Source of the DNA: an uncultured Lachnospiraceae bacterium
GTDB lineage: Bacteria; Bacillota; Clostridia; Lachnospirales; Lachnospiraceae
NCBI GenBank assembly: GCA_910586615.1
Contig: CAJUJP010000078.1
Span: 1-8,402 of the forward strand
DNA: 8,402 bases
Direction: 5' to 3'
This document shows, piece after piece, positions 1 to 5,331 of this stretch. The position numbers and the translations under genes are program-made. Numbering within the stretch: the stretch's first letter is position 1; the number at the start of each line of letters is the position of its first letter. The notes under the pieces are model-generated. The model was not told where the DNA came from. It worked only from the letters and a program-made list of their open reading frames with translations, and ran no database searches.

Positions 1-28
1 GACCCGATTTTTCCCTGTTGGAATCAAG

Positions 29-49
29 ATTGCGAACTTGTTTCGCAAT
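29..49. repeat. perfect 8-bp inverted repeat between the T-box terminator and the downstream gene
   Basis: The arms ATTGCGAA (29-36) and TTCGCAAT (42-49) are perfect inverse complements around a 5-nt loop. The hairpin lies just beyond the T-box terminator, in what would be the 5' UTR of the unseen downstream gene. It has no U-tract on the minus strand, so it is not an obvious terminator. It could be a small dispersed palindromic repeat or an operator; nothing here decides between them. Confidence 0.5.
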
Positions 50-60
50 TACCTAGAAGT

Positions 61-116
61 AAAAACCGCCTTCTCAAATCCATCATGCACCAGACATAAT
101 GAAAACAAGAAGACGG
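61..116 (-). terminator. conditional intrinsic terminator of the T-box leader
   Basis: CCGTCTTCTT (minus strand, from 116) pairs with GAGAAGGCGG (ending at 66) to give a 10-bp stem with G-U pairs, followed by five U. The 5' arm is the same strand that forms the 3' half of the antiterminator, so the two structures exclude each other, as in a classical T-box. It is also the only terminator available to transcripts reading out of the upstream secreted-protein gene. Confidence 0.85.
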
Positions 117-361
117 GGTGTATACCGTGTTACCACTTCTTTTCGCCGCTTCCTCACGAAAACGGCCTCACTGAGTACTATCATACTCTGCCGCTGTAAC
201 AGGCGGAACCTGTTGCGTCCTGACCGTCCACGGCTCAGACACACTGCTCAGAAGCCATCTTCAACAGCGTAACCGCTTCATTCCTCTCAGCATACGGAAT
301 GTTCTCTGGAAAGGGCTCTTCTGTCTACTCTCTTCGTCACTGCTTTCTCTCAATAAAATAT
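61..361 (-). ncRNA. T-box riboswitch leader, probably methionine (AUG) specific
   Basis: A T-box leader senses uncharged tRNA in cis and chooses between antitermination and termination. The antiterminator is complete: helix A1 AAGAAG (136-141) pairs with CUUCUU (107-112), the 7-nt bulge UGGUAAC is at 129-135, and helix A2 ACGG (125-128) pairs with CCGU (113-116). The bulge UGGU matches a tRNA ending in ACCA. In Stem I the specifier loop has the S-turn AGUA (326-329) opposite GAA (260-262). It is closed by GAAG/CUUC (332-335 with 251-254) below and ACAG/CUGU (321-324 with 264-267) above. By analogy with the glyQS layout GAA-N-codon-purine, the specifier is AUG at 256-258, so tRNA-Met. A Stem II/III region with hairpins follows. 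The regulated gene lies left of position 1; a methionyl-tRNA synthetase or methionine transport/synthesis gene is inferred. T-box identity is very sure, Met specificity less so. Confidence 0.92.
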
Positions 362-367
362 ATCGTT

Positions 368-396
368 AGCCTAACACAAAAGAATTTGCTTGTCAA
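368..396 (-). promoter_or_regulatory. sigma-A promoter driving the T-box leader
   Basis: On the minus strand the -35 TTGACA (391-396) is a consensus hexamer. After 17 nt comes TAGGCT (368-373), preceded by TG at the extended -10 position. Transcription would start near 361, just ahead of Stem I. The -35 overlaps the TGA stop codon (393-395) of the upstream gene, so the two units are packed without any spacer. Confidence 0.7.
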
Positions 397-2348
397 TTCC
401 CCGGTGCCGCCAATCCCGCGATTCTTACAGCCGTATCGGCCGATTTCCGGTCTATATCGGCATTTACCACATTCAACGTGCATCTGTAGATTCCAGTCTC
501 ATACACCCTAAGCCCGGAACCGGTTCCCAGCACATTACCCGCCTCATCCGTCCAGATCAGTTCATCACCTTCCTTCCATGTCAGATATTCATAACCTTCC
601 CCCTCTTCCAGCACGGCTTCCAGGCAAACAGCACTGTCTGAATAATCCGTATCTTCTCCCATGACCGACAGTTCCGCATAGACAACATCTTCCAATCCGC
701 ATACAATTTCATGCTGCCATACAGTAACCGTTTTGGTACTGACATGATTGCAGGTACCCGGATTTTCGTAAAGTCCTCCGTGACTCGGGCATGTGTACTG
801 TCCTCCATGCCAGCTCCCTCCACCCGGCTCATCAGGATTAGGATAAAATGTTGCCTCTGTCTTTTTAAGTTCAGCGCCGCATTTATGCTTCTCCTGTCTG
901 GTCGTATGGGAATTCTTATAACAGCCGGAAATGCCGTCTTTGTTCTCCTTGTTTCCGATATGCACATGCCGGATTTCAGCCTGTTCCTCCGATGCCGCAT
1001 AAACCGGCAAAAAAGTGTCAGGCACATCTCCGTTCTCTCCGTCTTCTTCTCCTTTCCTGTATGCTTTGTCATTGTCTGCTCCGTTTCCCAGCAAAAGCCT
1101 GCCGCCGGCCCATGCCGCTTTGCCGCGGGATATGTTGTCTTCTGTGGCCGTTTCATAAAAATCCGTGCGTTCTTCCACTCCTTCTATATGCATGGCTGCC
1201 TGTGGATTCAAAACAGGCAGTCCACCGGGTACATTCTGGGATTCCTCCGCCGCCTTAAGCAGTGTCTGCCAGTCGATTTGAGATAAATCGATGTTCTCCT
1301 GCACAGTATCGGGATTCCGGTCAAACGTATATTCATCTTCCGCCTGTCGTCTGAACCGCGTGCCCAATCCCATCAATACACCTGCCAGTCCGTGCTTTTT
1401 CTCCGTTACATAGACACAAATCTTTCGCAGATCACCTGCATCTATGACAGCCTGCCCGTATTGAATCTTTCCTATACTTCGAAGCATCTTCAAAATTCGC
1501 GTGTCCATTCCCCATGTCACCTTCGGTGTTTTATGACCTGTATCGGTCTGTGTTCCGCCATTTACGCCCTTCTTTGTTTCACCCTCATTTTTTGACGGAT
1601 TTGACGGAGCCCGCCGCGGCCGGCTGCGGGGTTTTTCTTTCCCTTTTTCTTTTTCCTGAGGTTTTTCGGCACCATCCCTTTCCGCTTCCTCCACAGTTTC
1701 ATCCTGCTGTTCGTTCAAATTACCATCCTCAGGGCTGTCTGATGTGGCATCATCGAGATTACTGCCGTCCTGATCCGGGTCTTCCTCTTTCTTTTGTTCT
1801 TCGTCTTTGTCCACGCGCTCCTCTTCGCCCTGTAGAACATCATTGCCACTCCCGTCGTCTCCTGCACCTTCTTCCTGCTGACTGTCTCCGCCCGAACTAT
1901 CTTCTTCCTCCTGTGGTATATCGTCTTGCGAACTGCAATTTTCGTCCTGCGATATATCGTCCTGCCGGCTGTCATCTTCGTCCTGCGGTGTATCCTCTTG
2001 CCGGTTGCCGTCTTCGTTCTGCGGTGTATCCTCTTGCCGGCTGCCGTCTTCGTTCTGCGATATCCCCTCCTGCCGCCTGCTTTCGGCTTGCAATATGTCT
2101 ACCTGTCGACTATCCCCTTTAGCCTTCAGCGTTCCGTTATTTGGCCTTTCACTCTTTTTCTGCAGCGTGCCATCAATCCCCTCTCCGTTACCGCAGGCAT
2201 ACTGAGCCGCATATACGGCATCTGCCTGCACCCCGGTCAGGCCGGTTGTCAGAATAAGGACAGTTCCGATCAATGCCCACAGCCCCATGCCTGCTCTCTT
2301 TTTTCTGAAATTTTTGTCTTTCCGGTTCCCGGTTTTTCTAACCGCCAT
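393..2348 (-). CDS. large secreted protein: acidic repeats, domain shared with its neighbour, His/Cys-rich module, Ig-like C-terminus
   Basis: This is a 651-residue protein of unknown function, exported by Sec. Residues 1-20 are strongly basic and 21-42 hydrophobic, with A-x-A-type cleavage options near VQADA. Residues 91-162 hold six 12-residue Q/D/E-rich repeats in a long acidic, presumably disordered stalk, then a Lys/Arg-rich patch (229-264). Residues ~292-440 are paralogous to the neighbour at 2380-3039: both have V(V/I)DA, GLxxxLxGxGT and DNxxxGxAAWxxGxLxxGN. Residues ~460-551 carry HVHIG, GCY, CPSHG and GTCNH, with Cys at 476, 490, 520, 533 and 550. The last ~95 residues look Ig-like, with Cys575 and Cys623 and a YLTW...ETGIYRC pattern. 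There is no LPXTG or C-terminal anchor. Proteins with similar HxHxG/Cys modules are, as I recall, common near Tad-like pilus genes in Clostridia; this is inference. The start at 2348 (weak GGGG site 8 nt upstream) gives a normal signal peptide. A start at 2426 would overlap the previous gene by 47 nt. Confidence 0.82.
   Translation of the reverse strand: MAVRKTGNRKDKNFRKKRAGMGLWALIGTVLILTTGLTGVQADAVYAAQYACGNGEGIDGTLQKKSERPNNGTLKAKGDSRQVDILQAESRRQEGISQNEDGSRQEDTPQNEDGNRQEDTPQDEDDSRQDDISQDENCSSQDDIPQEEEDSSGGDSQQEEGAGDDGSGNDVLQGEEERVDKDEEQKKEEDPDQDGSNLDDATSDSPEDGNLNEQQDETVEEAERDGAEKPQEKEKGKEKPRSRPRRAPSNPSKNEGETKKGVNGGTQTDTGHKTPKVTWGMDTRILKMLRSIGKIQYGQAVIDAGDLRKICVYVTEKKHGLAGVLMGLGTRFRRQAEDEYTFDRNPDTVQENIDLSQIDWQTLLKAAEESQNVPGGLPVLNPQAAMHIEGVEERTDFYETATEDNISRGKAAWAGGRLLLGNGADNDKAYRKGEEDGENGDVPDTFLPVYAASEEQAEIRHVHIGNKENKDGISGCYKNSHTTRQEKHKCGAELKKTEATFYPNPDEPGGGSWHGGQYTCPSHGGLYENPGTCNHVSTKTVTVWQHEIVCGLEDVVYAELSVMGEDTDYSDSAVCLEAVLEEGEGYEYLTWKEGDELIWTDEAGNVLGTGSGLRVYETGIYRCTLNVVNADIDRKSADTAVRIAGLAAPGN
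1863..2078 (-). repeat. six tandem 36-nt (12-residue) acidic repeats in the secreted protein
   Basis: The frame shows a 12-residue period of the type (S/N)RQ(E/D)D(T/I)(P/S)Q(N/D)ED(G/D), at residues 91-162 of the 651-aa protein. The middle copies are nearly identical in DNA, sharing for example TGCGGTGTATCCTCTTGCCG at about 1983 and 2019 on the plus strand. Outer copies have diverged, which suggests recent expansion from the centre. Such a region is prone to copy-number change between strains. Confidence 0.88.
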
Positions 2349-2379
2349 CTGATTTACCCCATAATCAACTTTTTTTCTT

Positions 2380-3039
2380 CTATGACTGCTTCTCACGATA
2401 TCCGATCCACCTGCCTTCCTCATCATATATTTCTTCGTAATCCACTATTCCCCGGCCTTCCATCCATCCTCTCAGATAATGCTCTCTCAGATCGTGATTA
2501 TTGCCCCGCATAAGGCTGCCGTCCGACCATGCCGCTCTGCCCAGTGTCATATTATCCGAGGAAGCAAGCGTATATGCTTCCTCATAACCCGCCGGAAGTG
2601 TCTGGGACTGTGCCAGAGCCTGCAGCAGCAGATCAAATTCCACCGCCTGCAGTTCCTCCACTTTCTGTATTTTTATAACTGACGCTTCGACCTGGGGATC
2701 CCGTGTATAACGATATCCCCATCCATCCCTGATCAGTTTTGTCCCTACGCCGCCAAGGGCTTGTGACAGACCGCCCTTGCCCTCAGCGGCATATCGAAAA
2801 AGCACATCGATATCCTCCGCGTCCAGTACCACTTCCTGCCCGCCGGAATCACTGTAGCGAATCACTCCTCTGCTCTGAAACGTACTTCCTTCTCCGGCAT
2901 CAGCAGTAATTCCCGCAAACAGTAACCCGGAACAGGCCAGGGCAACACCTGCCAGTGCCGCCGCTTTTCTTTTTGACGGCAGGATTCCTGCCTTCGCATC
3001 TTTTGTTTGTTTTTCGTTCTTTTTTCTGTTTATAGTCAT
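2380..3039 (-). CDS. 219-aa secreted protein, paralogous to the central domain of the downstream 651-aa protein
   Basis: The family is not one I can name. Residues 1-25 are basic, 26-43 form a hydrophobic signal core, and a cleavage site after TADA (residue 48) is plausible. The rest is a single compact domain (residues ~57-197) that aligns with residues ~292-440 of the next gene: VVLDAEDI, GLSQALGGVGTKL, the SQTLPAG segment, and above all DNMTLGRAAW followed by GxLxxGN. The tail 198-219 is acidic and aromatic. The gene lies 31 nt before the next gene and 157 nt after the coiled-coil gene, so the three probably form one operon. Its own Shine-Dalgarno (AAGGAG) is about 12 nt from the ATG, too far for ideal use. 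The ATG overlaps the stop of a 12-codon upstream ORF as ATGA, so translation may be coupled. A Cys inside the hydrophobic core (ALACS) does not form a good lipobox. Confidence 0.8.
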   Translation of the reverse strand: MTINRKKNEKQTKDAKAGILPSKRKAAALAGVALACSGLLFAGITADAGEGSTFQSRGVIRYSDSGGQEVVLDAEDIDVLFRYAAEGKGGLSQALGGVGTKLIRDGWGYRYTRDPQVEASVIKIQKVEELQAVEFDLLLQALAQSQTLPAGYEEAYTLASSDNMTLGRAAWSDGSLMRGNNHDLREHYLRGWMEGRGIVDYEEIYDEEGRWIGYREKQS

Positions 3040-3074
3040 TTATCTTCACTTCTCCTTTTCGTATTTATATCCAT
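3036..3074 (-). CDS. putative 12-codon upstream ORF, translationally coupled to the 219-aa protein gene
   Basis: On the minus strand an ATG at 3072-3074 opens a frame encoding MDINTKRRSEDK. It ends in a TGA whose TG is also the TG of the next gene's ATG (ATGA overlap at 3036-3039). A good Shine-Dalgarno, GGAG, lies 6 nt before this ATG, whereas the gene behind has a poorly spaced one. This arrangement would load ribosomes for the downstream gene. It may be a mere translation initiator rather than a functional peptide. Confidence 0.45.
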   Translation of the reverse strand: MDINTKRRSEDK

Positions 3075-3100
3075 TGTTTTCTCCATTTCTGCGCTGCTTT

Positions 3101-3121
3101 TGTCTCAACTATGTTGAGACA
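3101..3121. promoter_or_regulatory. perfect 9-bp palindrome with 3-nt centre (possible operator)
   Basis: TGTCTCAAC (3101-3109) and GTTGAGACA (3113-3121) are perfect inverse complements separated by TAT. The site lies 62-82 nt before the 219-aa gene. It has no U-run on either side, so it is not a terminator. An operator for a dimeric regulator or an RNA hairpin are both possible; no convincing promoter was found next to it. Confidence 0.5.
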
Positions 3122-3172
3122 TCGCATGAAACGAGTTTGTGACAAGCAACGCGCAGACACAAATCTCGCGAT
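3121..3172. repeat. long imperfect inverted repeat in the intergenic region
   Basis: CGAGTTTGTG (3132-3141) pairs with CACAAATCTCG (3158-3168), with one bulged base. An outer ATCGC (3121-3125) pairs with GCGAT (3168-3172). It abuts the palindrome at 3101-3121, so almost all of this intergenic stretch is fold-back sequence. It resembles a small dispersed palindromic (REP-like) element. I see no U-tract that would make it a terminator. Confidence 0.5.
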
Positions 3173-3192
3173 TGAAAATTTTAATTATCAAT

Positions 3193-3210
3193 CTTATCAC
3201 TCCTGATAAG
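3193..3210 (-). other. 7-bp hairpin straddling the stop codon of the coiled-coil gene
   Basis: In the transcript CUUAUCA pairs with UGAUAAG around a GGAG tetraloop, and the TGA stop lies in the 3' arm. The following sequence is AU-rich but lacks a clean U-run, so termination would be weak at best. It could instead protect the mRNA 3' end or slow ribosome release. Confidence 0.4.
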
Positions 3211-4075
3211 GTTCCAGATAAAGTGTGTTTTTCTCCGCGTCATAATGGTACCGCAGTGTCTGCACAGCCAGCTTTCCGATCCGGTTCTCTACGGCAGTCA
3301 GCTGGTTTAACAGTTCATCCAGATGATTGTTGACCTCCGTTATATTCTGATTCACGGCCGCTTTCAGAGTCTTCTCAAGATTTCCGATATATGTCCACAG
3401 CTTCGCGTCTTCCTGTTCCAGCGCCGCAATCTTCGTATACAGCTTTGCAATATCCCCCGTAGACCGCTCCACATCTTTACGCAATTCCAGAAGCTGCTGC
3501 TGTATCATCGGCAGCGTTTTCTGATCCATGACCTGTACAATATCGGTGAGATCATACAGTTTCGTCTGCACTTCTCTGAGATTCTTCACAATATTGCTCA
3601 CTTCCGTATGAAGCACCGTGATCTGCTTCTGCAGGGCGGCGTCTTCTTCCTTGCACTGCACGATAGTTTCCGCCAGATTCTGCTCTATCTTCGTCATCGT
3701 CTCATACAGTTCTTCGATCTTGTCTCCCAGCTGCTCTATACTGGTCAAATACTCCTGTTTCAACTCTTCTATGCTGGTCAGATATTCCTGCTTCAGCTCC
3801 TGGCCGGAATCCTGCGCCATATACTCCGCCGCCTTTTCTTCAAAAGAAGCCGACACAAGCTGCTGCTCCGAATCCTGCTCCTCTTTCAGCCTGTCCAGTT
3901 CAGCCAGACGTTCTTTCTCCCGTGCGTTGTGTCCCCATAAAATCAGCAGCAGCAATACAATCACAACCATTGCAACCGCCCCGATCACCACAGCGGCCAG
4001 CCTGTCCTCTCTCCTGTCAGGATCATTTTTTCTTTCGTCCAGATAATCTGACACTTTCGTCATAAATTCTCTCAT
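3197..4075 (-). CDS. single-pass membrane protein with long coiled coil
   Basis: This is a 292-residue protein of no family I can name. A short charged N-terminus (1-25) precedes one transmembrane segment (about 26-47, rich in Val, Leu and Ile), then a ~220-residue region of heptad and hendecad pattern with almost no Gly or Pro. The region contains an exact 11-residue duplication, ELKQEYLTSIE twice (93-114). It ends in a short aromatic, strand-like tail, RYHYDAEKNTLYLEPY. The likely topology is N-terminus inside with the coil outside, but the flanking charges do not settle it. The start at 4075 has AAAGGA 6 nt upstream; an in-frame ATG at 4150 would add 25 residues and lacks a good site. It leads the operon with the two secreted proteins and could tether or measure distance for them. 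Coiled-coil chaperone or sensor roles cannot be excluded. Confidence 0.82.
   Translation of the reverse strand: MREFMTKVSDYLDERKNDPDRREDRLAAVVIGAVAMVVIVLLLLILWGHNAREKERLAELDRLKEEQDSEQQLVSASFEEKAAEYMAQDSGQELKQEYLTSIEELKQEYLTSIEQLGDKIEELYETMTKIEQNLAETIVQCKEEDAALQKQITVLHTEVSNIVKNLREVQTKLYDLTDIVQVMDQKTLPMIQQQLLELRKDVERSTGDIAKLYTKIAALEQEDAKLWTYIGNLEKTLKAAVNQNITEVNNHLDELLNQLTAVENRIGKLAVQTLRYHYDAEKNTLYLEPYQE
3736..3801 (-). repeat. 33-nt tandem duplication inside the coiled coil
   Basis: Units 3736-3768 and 3769-3801 are 27/33 identical, and all six differences are transitions. They encode the duplicated 11-residue hendecad ELKQEYLTSIE without changing it. An 11-residue insertion keeps a coiled coil in register, so the duplication lengthens the rod without disrupting it. 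Confidence 0.85.
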
Positions 4076-4113
4076 AAACTTTCCTTTCTTTTGATTAATT
4101 ATGTTTTCTGCTG

Positions 4114-4212
4114 CTCCGGCCGGAGTGTAAAAACAATTGTATTCCAACATTTGGAAATCCGTGGCGATCCGCCATAGAACCGTACATGATATGTACGGAA
4201 TAAAGTATACTT
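4114..4212 (-). promoter_or_regulatory. leader with six successive perfect palindromes ahead of the envelope operon
   Basis: Six perfect palindromes occur in 99 bp between promoter and start codon. They are CTCCGGCCGGAG (4114-4125), ACAATTGT (4133-4140), TTCCAA/TTGGAA (4142-4156), TGGCG/CGCCA (4162-4174), CCGTACAT/ATGTACGG (4180-4198) and AAGTATACTT (4203-4212). The three split ones each have a loop of exactly 3 nt and are separated by 5 nt. In the transcript they would make a row of three small triloop hairpins. They could be protein-binding sites on DNA, a structured RNA leader, or a decayed repeat element. No known riboswitch was recognised. Confidence 0.65.
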
Positions 4213-4239
4213 CAAGATGAATCCAAAGATTGTATAGTT

Positions 4240-4268
4240 AAGATAGCAAAATATCTTTTCTTTTTCAA
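4240..4268 (-). promoter_or_regulatory. promoter of the three-gene envelope/secreted operon
   Basis: On the minus strand TTGAAA (4263-4268) is followed after 17 nt by TATCTT (4240-4245), preceded by TGC as an extended -10. A start near 4233 gives a ~158-nt leader that contains the palindrome row. It lies just past the terminator of the previous unit, which fits an independent operon. Confidence 0.6.
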
Positions 4269-4298
4269 TATCGGAATATTGCACAAATTTTTTGCAGT

Positions 4299-4342
4299 AA
4301 AAAAGTCAGAGTCCACTGTTTCCCGTGATATACTCTGACTTT
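4299..4342 (-). terminator. strong intrinsic terminator after the aminopeptidase gene
   Basis: AGTCAGAGT (4304-4312) and ACTCTGACT (4332-4340) form a 9-bp stem, extended by A-T pairs to 11 bp, and the minus strand runs into six T. It ends the GH9-aminopeptidase unit about 90 nt after the stop codon. A weaker reverse-direction function is possible, but no plus-strand gene needs it. Confidence 0.85.
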
Positions 4343-4430
4343 CTCCCTTACAAACGAAATTTCGTCTTTCTATTCTAAAAAAACTTTATAAACAAAAATT
4401 TATCTTCCTTCGTACTGTACTGAATTCAGA

Positions 4431-5303
4431 TCAATAGGTTAAGATCTCATACCCGTCCTCTGTGACCACCAGCGTCACTTCCCACTGTGCTGAAGGTTTT
4501 CCATCGTCAGTATAAACAGTCCAGCCGTCCTCATCATCAATATAAATATCAGCCTTCCCCATATTTACCATCGGCTCTATGGTGAATACCATACCCGGCA
4601 CCATGAGCATTTCCGTGCCTTTGGGCGTCACATAACTGACAAAAGGTTCTTCATGGAATTCCAGCCCCACGCCGTGGCCGCCGATCTCCCGCACAATGGA
4701 ATAGCCGTTTGCTTTGGCATGATCGTTGACAGCCTGTGCCATATCTCCAAGGAAATTCCACGGCTTCACCTGCGCCAGACCTGCATCTATGCATTCTCTG
4801 GCCACCTGTACCAGCCGCCTTGTGTCAGGCGCCACATCTCCCAGCATGAACATTCGTGAAGAATCTGAAAAATATCCCTGATAGATCGTAGAAACATCCA
4901 CATTCACGATGTCACCGTCCTGCAAAATCCGTTCTTCACAGGGAATCCCATGGCACACCACTTCATTGATGGAAGTACAGACACTCTTGGGAAAACCTTC
5001 ATATCCAAGAGTAGCCGGAATCCCGCCCATGTCTCTGGTCATCTCGCAGACCAGCCTGTCAATGGCCTCCGTACTCATGCCCACATGAATCTGCTTTGCA
5101 ATCTCATCCAAAATCGCTATATTCAGCTTGCTGCTCTGTCGGATCCCCTCAATCTGCTCCTGCGTTTTGATAATATCATGATCCGGTACGATATGCCCCT
5201 GTAGGGCATAATGTTCTATTTTTTCATCAAATGCCATATGACAGGCTTTATATTTGCGCCCGCTGCCACACCAGCAGGCATCATTTCTTCCTAATTTCTT
5301 CAC
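4431..5303 (-). CDS. map: methionine aminopeptidase type I with N-terminal SEC-C zinc motif
   Basis: This 290-residue cytoplasmic enzyme removes the initiator Met from new proteins. The N-terminal SEC-C motif is C10-x-C12-x8-C21-H22, a zinc-binding tag thought to help ribosome or partner binding. The pita-bread catalytic domain starts around residue 45. The five metal ligands are all present: D136 (NVDVS), D147 (FSDSS), H210 (GGHGVG), E243 (FTIEPM) and E275 (QWEVT), with the family's D-D spacing of 11. Substrate-site His118 (VCHGIP) and His217 (FHEEP) are also kept. The start is a GTG at 5301-5303 with CGGAGG 6 nt upstream. It follows the GH9 gene by 28 nt and ends at a strong terminator, so it is probably co-transcribed with GH9. 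A SEC-C copy may be a second aminopeptidase beside a ribosomal-operon map elsewhere; that is not visible here. Confidence 0.96.
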   Translation of the reverse strand: MKKLGRNDACWCGSGRKYKACHMAFDEKIEHYALQGHIVPDHDIIKTQEQIEGIRQSSKLNIAILDEIAKQIHVGMSTEAIDRLVCEMTRDMGGIPATLGYEGFPKSVCTSINEVVCHGIPCEERILQDGDIVNVDVSTIYQGYFSDSSRMFMLGDVAPDTRRLVQVARECIDAGLAQVKPWNFLGDMAQAVNDHAKANGYSIVREIGGHGVGLEFHEEPFVSYVTPKGTEMLMVPGMVFTIEPMVNMGKADIYIDDEDGWTVYTDDGKPSAQWEVTLVVTEDGYEILTY

Positions 5304-5331
5304 AGTGAACCTCCGCCTGGAATGTTTCTTT

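Noticed and set aside
1863..2078. Short regular repeats as a CRISPR array
   Set aside because: The repeats are contiguous 36-nt coding units in frame, without spacers, and no cas genes are present.
1514..2513. Long open frames on the plus strand rich in Leu, Pro, Arg and Cys
   Set aside because: They are antisense to the repeat-rich secreted-protein gene, have skewed composition and no ribosome binding sites.
2918..2935. ALAC in the 219-aa protein as a lipoprotein lipobox
   Set aside because: Position -3 is Ala, the Cys lies in the middle of the hydrophobic core, and a normal A-x-A cleavage site follows.
3101..3121. Intrinsic terminator after the coiled-coil gene
   Set aside because: The perfect stem is followed by AAAAGC on the minus strand and ATCGC on the plus strand, with no U-run.
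4076..4150. Upstream in-frame start for the coiled-coil protein at 4150
   Set aside because: It would translate through the palindromic leader, lacks a good ribosome binding site, and the start at 4075 has one at the right distance.
4162..4212. Resemblance to the 3' part of a group II intron domain V (GTACGGTTCTATG on the minus strand)
   Set aside because: The hairpin has a 3-nt loop, no AGC triad, no 2-nt bulge, and no reverse transcriptase is nearby; the match is short.
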